Position numbers and translations under genes: made by a program
NCBI GenBank assembly: GCA_934476025.1
Contig: CAKSNI010000014.1
Location: 1-11,908 of the forward strand
Length of the DNA: 11,908 nucleotides
From: an uncultured Eubacteriales bacterium
Lineage (GTDB): Bacteria; Bacillota; Clostridia; Oscillospirales; Acutalibacteraceae
Reading direction: 5' to 3'
Notes under the pieces: model-generated
Databases searched by the model: none
Told to the model about the DNA's origin: nothing
The model's input: the letters and a program-made list of their open reading frames with translations, nothing else
Shown here: positions 6,837 through 11,908 of the stretch, in pieces
Layout of the letters: every line of letters begins with the position of its first letter
Numbering within the stretch: position 1 is the stretch's first letter

Positions 6837-6928
6837 GTGATAAGAAGTTTTGAAAACTAAAATCCCGAAATCCGGCTTTTCTGCCGGAACCCACGGGCAA
6901 ATGTTCGGCTTAAAAAAGGAGGATTTTT

Positions 6929-7603
6929 ATGAAAGTAACTTATATCGGGCAGGCCGGATTGATTTTTGAAAAAGACGGCTTTAAAATCTGCGTGGATCCT
7001 TATCTTTCAGACAGCTGCCTGGCACTGAATCCGCGGAATCGCCGCCGGCATCCGGTAGATCCGGCGTTTTTGAAACCGGATTATGATATGCTGGTTCTCA
7101 CACATGATCACATGGATCATACCGACCCGCAAACCTATCCGAACCTTTTGAAAACCGAAAGGAGCGTGACGGTTCTGGCTCCGTACAGCGCCTGGAATCG
7201 GGTTCGTGAACAAAAGGGGAATCACAATTATGTAATGTTCAATCCCGGAACTCAATGGACGGAAAACGGAATTCGTTTTACGGCGGTGAAGGCGGTACAC
7301 AGCGACCTGTATGCGATCGGCGTTCTGATCGATGACGGAGAAAAGGTCTATTATGTTACCGGCGACACTCTTTATGATGAATCCATTTTTGCCCAGCTCC
7401 CCGAAAAGATTGATGTGCTGTTTATGCCGGTCAACGGGGTTGGCTGCAATATGAATTTTGCCGATGCCGAGCGTTTTGCTGCCCGGGTGAATCCTTCGAA
7501 AACCGTTCCGTTCCATATTGGAATGTTTGACGATAAAACGGCCGACGGGCTGAAGGCACCCGGTAAAGTGATCCCGGAAATTTATCGGGAAATTCGCTTG
7601 TAA
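6929..7603 (+). CDS. UlaG-like metallo-beta-lactamase-fold hydrolase
   Basis: This 224-residue cytoplasmic protein has the metallo-beta-lactamase fold. It shows the zinc-binding motif THDHMDHTD with H59, H61, D63 and H64, then H124 (AVHSD), D146 (VTGDTLYD) and H196 (VPFHIG). The opening MKVTYIGQAGLIFEKDGFKICVDPYLSD is typical of the branch that includes UlaG, the L-ascorbate-6-phosphate lactonase, but the protein is much shorter than E. coli UlaG (about 354 residues). A lactonase acting on a sugar lactone would fit the following dehydratase, but this is inference; the fold also covers phosphodiesterases and other hydrolases. AAGGAGG (6916-6922) precedes the ATG. It is the first gene of the operon, 22 bp before the dehydratase gene. 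Confidence 0.85.
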   Translation: MKVTYIGQAGLIFEKDGFKICVDPYLSDSCLALNPRNRRRHPVDPAFLKPDYDMLVLTHDHMDHTDPQTYPNLLKTERSVTVLAPYSAWNRVREQKGNHNYVMFNPGTQWTENGIRFTAVKAVHSDLYAIGVLIDDGEKVYYVTGDTLYDESIFAQLPEKIDVLFMPVNGVGCNMNFADAERFAARVNPSKTVPFHIGMFDDKTADGLKAPGKVIPEIYREIRL

Positions 7604-7625
7604 TTAAAAGGAAGGAAGTTGAAAT

Positions 7626-8786
7626 ATGAAGGTAACGGATGTAAAAATTTTCCCGGTGGACTGTTTTCGCACCAACTGGGTTTTCATCAAGGTGTATACC
7701 GATGAGGGAATTGACGGAGTCGGTGAAGCAACGCTGGAATATAAAGAAAAAGCGCTGTTCGGTGCGGTAGAACATATCCGGGACTATTTGATCGGGAAAA
7801 ATCCGCTGGACATTGAGAAACATTATCATGATATTTACCGGGATGCCTATTGGCGCGGAGGCCCGGTGCTGATGAGCGCTCTTTCGGCGGTGGAATGCGC
7901 TCTGTGGGATATCGAGGGAAAATTCCTCGGGGTACCGGTGTATCAGCTTTTGGGCGGTAAATGCAATGACCGGGTACGGATTTATATCAACGGTTGGTTT
8001 TCGGGCGCCAGAACGCCGGAAGAATTCGGCGCCAAGGCCAAAGAAGCGGTTAAGCGCGGCGTTACGGCCATGAAATGGGATCCCTTCGGAAAATCCTATA
8101 TGAATATTTCCCATGCCGATCTGGATCGGGCGCTGCAATGCGTAGCGGCCGTTCGTCAGGCAGTAGGCGACGGGGTGGATTTGTTGATTGAGGGGCATGG
8201 CCGCTTCAATGTTCCGACCGGGATCAAAATTGCCAAAGAATTGGAACCTTTCAAACCGATGTGGTTTGAAGAACCGGTACCGCCGGATAATCTGGAAGCG
8301 CTGAAGGCAGTTCGGGATAAGTCCCCGGTTGCTATCAGTGCCGGCGAGCGGCTGTACAGTCGGAGAGATTATCGTCCTTTGTTCGAAATGCGGGCGGCGG
8401 ATTACATTCAGCCGGATATTTCCCATGCCGGCGGTGTGATGGAATTGAAAAAAATTGCCAGCGTGGCGGAAACCTATTATATTCCGTTTGCCCCCCACAA
8501 TCCGAGCGGGCCGGTTGCCAATGCCGCAACACTGCAGATTGCTGCCTGCTGCCCGAATTTTGAAATTCTTGAAATTATGAACAGCGATGTTACCTGGCGC
8601 AAAGAAGTCTGCAACGAAAAACTTTCCTATGCGGATGGATATATTCAGATTCCCGATGCACCGGGGCTCGGCATTGAAATTGACGAGGAAGCTTGTCTGG
8701 CTCACCCGTATCGTCCTCATGTGCTGCGGCACTATGACGGAACGCTGACCGACATTCGCCCGGCGGAAACCGAATTTTATTTTTAA
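7626..8786 (+). CDS. Enolase-superfamily sugar-acid dehydratase (DgoD-like)
   Basis: This 386-residue protein belongs to the mandelate racemase/muconate-lactonizing branch of the enolase superfamily and most resembles galactonate-dehydratase-type enzymes. The N-terminal capping domain (about 1-125) includes YWRGGPVLMSALSAVECALWDIEGK. The barrel has the metal ligands E189 (IEGHGRF), E215 (FEEPVPPDN) and E241 (SAGERLYSRRDY), with D264 in QPDISHAGG. H291 (APHNPSGPVANAA) fits the barrel-7 histidine acid/base, and H191 matches the second histidine of DgoD. The expected reaction is loss of water from an aldonate or uronate-derived acid to give a 2-keto-3-deoxy acid, the type of substrate expected for the kinase downstream. 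The first ligand is Glu where E. coli DgoD has Asp. The exact sugar acid cannot be told from sequence. AAGGAAGG (7608-7615) serves as the ribosome site. Confidence 0.9.
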   Translation: MKVTDVKIFPVDCFRTNWVFIKVYTDEGIDGVGEATLEYKEKALFGAVEHIRDYLIGKNPLDIEKHYHDIYRDAYWRGGPVLMSALSAVECALWDIEGKFLGVPVYQLLGGKCNDRVRIYINGWFSGARTPEEFGAKAKEAVKRGVTAMKWDPFGKSYMNISHADLDRALQCVAAVRQAVGDGVDLLIEGHGRFNVPTGIKIAKELEPFKPMWFEEPVPPDNLEALKAVRDKSPVAISAGERLYSRRDYRPLFEMRAADYIQPDISHAGGVMELKKIASVAETYYIPFAPHNPSGPVANAATLQIAACCPNFEILEIMNSDVTWRKEVCNEKLSYADGYIQIPDAPGLGIEIDEEACLAHPYRPHVLRHYDGTLTDIRPAETEFYF

Positions 8787-8820
8787 GTAATTTTATTTTG
8801 AAGTAAGCGGAGGAATTTCA

Positions 8821-9639
8821 ATGAAAAAAGCAGTGTTTGTAACCGGCGGAACGGTTGGAAGCGGATTGGCTTCCGCCTGCCGTTTTGCCAAAGAGGGATA
8901 TGATGTTTTTATTCAAAGCCGTGATGCGAAACGCGCCGGGGAAGCCGCCCAAAAGGTAGCGGATCAATATGGCGTTTTTGCCAAAGGGTACGGAATTATT
9001 CCGGGGAATGAACAGGATGTCATAGATGTTTTCCGGGATATTGATGCCACCGGCCGTTTTGTGGAAACCGTTGTGCTGAATGCGGCCAATATGGGGTTTG
9101 GTGATGATCCGGCTCATGGCCTTCCGGTTTTTGAAATGACGCTGGACCAATTCCGGGATGTGCTGGAAACCAATTTAGTGTGGAATTTTTCCATTATTCG
9201 TCAAGCCGCTTTGCGCATGAAGGAACAGAAAAAGGGCGCGATTGTTTTTATCGGCTCGAATACCGCCTACCGGGCTATTCCGAACCGGGCGGCCTATAGT
9301 GCTTCCAAAGGCGGCATTCTGGCGCTTTCCAAAGCATTGACGGTTGATTTGGGGCCGCTTGGTATTCGCTGCAATGTTGTTCTCCCCGGCACGATTAAAA
9401 CGGCCCGTTGGGTACAAATGGGCAACAAACAGATTGTAAACGGAAAACTGACCCCTCTCGGCGATATTTCCGATTTCGAAGACATTGCCAATGCCGCGTA
9501 TTATCTGGGCAGTGATGAGTCCAAAAATGTCAGCGGCGCGGAAATTATGGTAGACGGCGGAATGACTTCTCAGCTGTATCCGGAAATTCTGACTCAATAC
9601 CGTCGGGAAGAAATTGCCCGTCAGGCTGAAGAAAGATAA
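8821..9639 (+). CDS. Short-chain dehydrogenase/reductase (SDR)
   Basis: This 272-residue classical SDR is an NAD(P)-dependent oxidoreductase of the kind that oxidises or reduces sugars and sugar acids. The nucleotide-binding glycine motif TGGTVGSGLA is at 8-17. LNAAN (86-90) takes the place of the usual NNAG. N118 is the structural Asn. The catalytic residues are S146, Y159 and K163 in GSNTAY and YSASKGG. The late motif VLPGTIKTA (187-195) and the ending VSGAEIMVDGGM (237-248) are typical. A polar tail follows, about 24 residues longer than usual. In this operon it could interconvert a sugar or keto acid and the aldonate used by the dehydratase, as gluconate-5-dehydrogenase or KduD types do; the substrate is not determined. 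CGGAGGA (8808-8814) precedes the ATG, 34 bp after the dehydratase gene. Confidence 0.9.
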   Translation: MKKAVFVTGGTVGSGLASACRFAKEGYDVFIQSRDAKRAGEAAQKVADQYGVFAKGYGIIPGNEQDVIDVFRDIDATGRFVETVVLNAANMGFGDDPAHGLPVFEMTLDQFRDVLETNLVWNFSIIRQAALRMKEQKKGAIVFIGSNTAYRAIPNRAAYSASKGGILALSKALTVDLGPLGIRCNVVLPGTIKTARWVQMGNKQIVNGKLTPLGDISDFEDIANAAYYLGSDESKNVSGAEIMVDGGMTSQLYPEILTQYRREEIARQAEER

Positions 9640-9663
9640 TCGACCGCTCTGCCGAAATCGGAC

Positions 9664-9692
9664 TTGCATTTTTAGAAATACAATGATATAAT
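9664..9692 (+). promoter_or_regulatory. Internal promoter of the KDG kinase gene
   Basis: TTGCAT (9664-9669), exactly 17 bp, then TATAAT (9687-9692), with TG at 9684-9685 as an extended -10. It lies in the 87-bp gap before the kinase gene. The match is strong, so the kinase is likely transcribed on its own as well as by readthrough; I see no terminator between the SDR gene and this promoter. Confidence 0.75.
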
Positions 9693-9713
9693 CAGGACGA
9701 ACTTTTGTAAAAT

Positions 9714-9721
9714 GGAGGAGA
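9714..9721 (+). promoter_or_regulatory. Ribosome binding site that sets the kinase start
   Basis: GGAGGAGA (9714-9721) lies five bases before ATG 9727. The in-frame ATG at 9712 sits on the ribosome site itself, so it cannot be served by it. Confidence 0.75.
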
Positions 9722-9726
9722 AACTC

Positions 9727-10749
9727 ATGGCTAAAATTGTGACTTTTGGTGAAATTATGCTTCGGTTGGCTCCGAACGGCTATCTTCGCTTCGCTCAGGC
9801 AGATCAGCTGGAAGCAACCTACGGCGGCGGTGAGGCCAATGTGGCAGTTTCTTTGGCAAATTACGGAATGAATGCCGCTTTTGTTACCAAATTGCCGGCC
9901 CACGAAATCGGCCAGTGTGCGATCAATTCCTTGCGGAAATTCGGGGTGGACACCACCAAAATTGTCCGCGGCGGGGATCGTGTCGGGATTTATTACTGTG
10001 AAAAGGGAGCCTCTCAGCGCCCTTCCAAGGTTATTTATGATCGGGCCAATTCTTCGATTGCGACGGCAAAACCGGAAGATTTTGATTGGGATGCCATCTT
10101 TACGGATGTGGATTGGTTTCATTTTACCGGAATTACTCCGGCGTTGGGTGACAATGTTGCCGAAATCTGTAAACAGGCCGTGGTGGAAGCCAAAAAGCAC
10201 GGGGCAACCGTTTCCTGCGACCTGAACTACCGCAAAAAACTGTGGAGTAAAGAAAAGGCCGGCCGGGTAATGGCTGAATTGATGCCCTATGTGGATGTTT
10301 GTATTGCCAATGAAGAAGATGCCGCCGATGTCTTTTCAATCAAGGCCAGCGACACCGATGTTACCACCGGTAAAGTCAACCGGGAAGGCTATAAAGAGGT
10401 GGCCGCCGAACTGACCCGTCGCTTCGGCTTCAAAGCGGTTGCAATTACGCTGCGTACCTCCATTTCCGCCAATGACAACGACTGGGCGGCTATGCTCTAC
10501 CAGAACGGTCGGTATTTCTTCAGCAAATCCTATCATATGCATATTGTTGACCGGGTTGGCGGCGGCGACAGCTTTGGCGGTGGATTGATTTATTCCATGC
10601 TTTCCGGTAAAGACAGTCAATCGGCCATTGAATTTGCCGTGGCAGCCAGCTGCCTGAAGCATTCGATTGAGGGCGATGTCAACATGGTGAGTGTGGAAGA
10701 AGTGGAAAAACTGGCAACCGGTGACGGTTCCGGCCGGGTTCAGCGCTAA
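9727..10749 (+). CDS. kdgK: 2-keto-3-deoxygluconate kinase (PfkB/ribokinase family)
   Basis: This 340-residue sugar kinase phosphorylates 2-keto-3-deoxygluconate, or a close isomer, with ATP to the 6-phosphate, a step of hexuronate and aldonate breakdown. The opening VTFGEIMLRLAPNGYLRFAQ and YGGGEANVAVSLANYG (32-47) form the substrate side. RGGDRVGIYY (81-90) and CDLNYRKKLW (164-173) are family blocks. IVDRVGGGDSFGGGLIY (273-289) carries the catalytic base D281 and the anion hole, written GGGD where most PfkB kinases have GAGD. The ending TGDGSGRVQR resembles clostridial KDG kinases I know. Start ATG 9727 is set by GGAGGAG. It has a private promoter and its own terminator, but its place after the dehydratase and SDR genes ties it to the same pathway. 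The KDPG aldolase that would follow is not in the window. Confidence 0.92.
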   Translation: MAKIVTFGEIMLRLAPNGYLRFAQADQLEATYGGGEANVAVSLANYGMNAAFVTKLPAHEIGQCAINSLRKFGVDTTKIVRGGDRVGIYYCEKGASQRPSKVIYDRANSSIATAKPEDFDWDAIFTDVDWFHFTGITPALGDNVAEICKQAVVEAKKHGATVSCDLNYRKKLWSKEKAGRVMAELMPYVDVCIANEEDAADVFSIKASDTDVTTGKVNREGYKEVAAELTRRFGFKAVAITLRTSISANDNDWAAMLYQNGRYFFSKSYHMHIVDRVGGGDSFGGGLIYSMLSGKDSQSAIEFAVAASCLKHSIEGDVNMVSVEEVEKLATGDGSGRVQR

Positions 10750-10773
10750 GGAATTGTTTTCTGCACGGATGTG

Positions 10774-10808
10774 AAAAAACGGATGCTTTTTTGCATCCGT
10801 TTTCTTTT
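10774..10808 (+). terminator. Intrinsic terminator of the kinase gene
   Basis: An 11-bp perfect stem (10776-10786 with 10793-10803) closes a six-T loop and is followed by CTTTTGC. It starts 25 bp after the kinase stop and separates the sugar-acid operon from the next gene. Confidence 0.88.
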
Positions 10809-10810
10809 GC

Positions 10811-10839
10811 TGGACTTTCCGATAAGAGTATGATATAAT
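10811..10839 (+). promoter_or_regulatory. Promoter of the DUF4091-type gene
   Basis: TGGACT (10811-10816), a partial -35 match, then 17 bp and TATAAT (10834-10839) with TG at 10831-10832 as an extended -10. Transcription would start near 10846, leaving a leader of about 60 nt. It lies directly after the kinase terminator, so the next gene is probably controlled separately. Confidence 0.65.
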
Positions 10840-10908
10840 TCCATCAAAATGAGGCGGACAAAAAGGCAATTTCGGCCTGTCTAAAAATGACTTGGGGATG
10901 GCGAAATT

Positions 10909-11908
10909 ATGAGTTTACAAATGCGGTTGCTTTCATCGCTGGATAAAGTGTATCCGGACGAGGCCAAAGGAAATGAAAGAATGTCGGCCTCCATGCTTCG
11001 TAAGGAAACTTTTTCGTTTCAGATAGCCTTTCAAAGCGATAACGCTCCGGTCCCGGTTTATCCGCGCATTCAAACGGATTTACCGATTTCGGCTCTTTCG
11101 GAATATCAGGTGGGCTATGTTCCGGTTATGCGAACCTATTTTCAACAGCCGGATTCCGGCCTTGACCGGATTGAGCCGGGCCTGTTTCCGGATCCGCTTT
11201 ACGAACGCCATATCAATGATCCCGTCCGGGATGACGGCTTCTGGTCGAGTCAATGGTTTGAAATTCACGAGAAAACGCAGCTGACTGCGCTGCCGGATTG
11301 TTGGCAATCATTGCTTTTCACCGTAAACGGAGAAAAAACGGATCTTCCGGCCGGAAAATACCGGATAACGGTTCAGATTCTTCATGCCGCAAACCGGTCT
11401 GTGTTAGGAGAAAAGGAACTGCGGCTGGAGGTTCTGCCGGTGGAGCTGCCTTCGCAGAATATGCTCTATACTTCCTGGTTTCATTGTGACTGCCTGTGCG
11501 ACTTATACGGTGTGAGAATGTTTTCAAAGGAACATTTTCGTATTATGGAATCGTTTATTCGTGCGGCGGCCGATACGGGGATGAATATGATCCTGCTTCC
11601 GGCTTTTACTCCGCCGCTGGATACTCCGGTGAATCGGGAACGAAAAACCGCTCAACTGGTTGACATTTGGGTGGAAAATGGCCAATATCGCTTTGACTTT
11701 TCAAGAATGAAAAGGTTTACGGATTTGTGCCGGGCCTGCGGAATTACGCATTTTGAACATTCTCATCTGTTTACCCAGTGGGGAGCCAAACACGCCCCGA
11801 AAATTGTCGCCCGGGTCGGTGGGAAAAAGCAACGCCTGTTTGGTTGGGAAACCGATTCTCAAAGTCAAGAATATGTCGATTTTCTGGAAGCGTATTTCAC
11901 GGCCCTCA
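10909..11908 (+). CDS. DUF4091-type putative glycoside hydrolase (partial, runs off the window)
   Basis: The frame is open from ATG 10909 to the window end, giving the first 333 residues of a protein whose family usually runs to about 550. Residues 1-180 look like a beta-rich domain, with VGYVPVMRTYFQQ and IEPGLFPDPL. A barrel-like domain then starts with YTSWFHCDCLCDLYGVRMFSKEHFRIMESF (187-216). Signature stretches are ILLPAFTPPLDTP (228-240), HLFTQWGAKHAPKIVARV (286-303) and RLFGWETD (309-316). They match the DUF4091 proteins, often placed near glycoside hydrolase family GH123, as I remember them. No signal peptide is present, so it should act in the cytoplasm on imported glycans. GGGGA (10894-10898) precedes the ATG. 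The DUF4091 domain itself, expected C-terminal, is not in view, and catalytic residues cannot be assigned with confidence. Confidence 0.85.
   Translation, partial: MSLQMRLLSSLDKVYPDEAKGNERMSASMLRKETFSFQIAFQSDNAPVPVYPRIQTDLPISALSEYQVGYVPVMRTYFQQPDSGLDRIEPGLFPDPLYERHINDPVRDDGFWSSQWFEIHEKTQLTALPDCWQSLLFTVNGEKTDLPAGKYRITVQILHAANRSVLGEKELRLEVLPVELPSQNMLYTSWFHCDCLCDLYGVRMFSKEHFRIMESFIRAAADTGMNMILLPAFTPPLDTPVNRERKTAQLVDIWVENGQYRFDFSRMKRFTDLCRACGITHFEHSHLFTQWGAKHAPKIVARVGGKKQRLFGWETDSQSQEYVDFLEAYFTAL

Noticed and set aside
6757..6900. 48-residue N-terminal extension of the AraC-type protein
   Set aside because: It would cover the divergent promoter and repeats, has no ribosome site at its start, and a GGAGG site sits just before ATG 6756.
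7431..8732. Long open frame on the minus strand (433 codons) opposite the MBL and dehydratase genes
   Set aside because: It is antisense to genes with intact catalytic motifs, its translation shows no recognisable domain, and such frames arise from codon bias. The same holds for minus-strand frames at 4107-5141 and 9175-10200.
10851..10882. Possible structured leader or riboswitch before the DUF4091-type gene
   Set aside because: Only a 4-bp AGGC/GCCT stem with a bulged extension can be drawn, and no known riboswitch motif is seen.
1..11908. CRISPR array, insertion sequence, prophage, toxin-antitoxin or other defence system
   Set aside because: I looked for regularly spaced repeats, transposase or integrase motifs and small toxin-like gene pairs on both strands and found none. 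All long stretches are accounted for by housekeeping or metabolic genes.

Overview
The window is a chromosomal segment of about 50% GC. It carries a housekeeping block typical of Gram-positive Firmicutes and then a carbohydrate-acid utilisation block. The organism is probably a member of class Clostridia, perhaps near Oscillospirales. Support for this is the order dGTPase-like gene, dnaG, rpoD, a TSCPD-domain gene; strong AGGAGG-type ribosome sites; a KDG-kinase form ending in GDGSGRVQR; and a DUF4091-type protein of the kind common in gut Clostridia. This placement is my inference from protein character, not a database match.

Positions 1-5912 are all read rightward. rpmE (ribosomal protein L31) has its own promoter and a strong terminator. 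A compact chain follows: a YigZ/IMPACT protein, an HD-domain dNTP triphosphohydrolase, DNA primase (dnaG), the main sigma factor (rpoD), a four-cysteine TSCPD protein and an unrecognised 177-residue protein. It ends at a strong hairpin (5940-5981) that probably also terminates the convergent araC-type gene. The block is a variant of the macromolecular-synthesis operon, with the dGTPase gene in front of dnaG and rpoD.

Positions 5983-10749 form a regulated catabolic module. An AraC-family regulator reads leftward. Diverging from it are a UlaG-like metallo-beta-lactamase-fold hydrolase, an enolase-superfamily (DgoD-like) sugar-acid dehydratase, a short-chain dehydrogenase and a 2-keto-3-deoxygluconate kinase of the PfkB family. 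Together they suggest that a sugar acid, possibly entering as a lactone or made by the dehydrogenase, is dehydrated to a 2-keto-3-deoxy acid and phosphorylated. No aldolase and no transporter is in view. The divergent intergenic region holds two direct repeats 21 bp apart, placed like AraC half-sites. They lie beside a TATAAT without a good -35 for the catabolic operon, and they overlap the predicted start of the regulator's own transcript. The kinase gene also has its own good promoter.

Positions 10750-11908 hold the kinase terminator, a promoter, and the first 333 residues of a cytoplasmic DUF4091-type putative glycoside hydrolase that runs off the window.

I found no insertion sequence, CRISPR array, tRNA or rRNA gene, phage gene or clear defence system. 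The most useful leads are the regulatory architecture at 6757-6928, the identity of the sugar acid, the unusual N-terminus of RpoD and the unrecognised gene at 5379.
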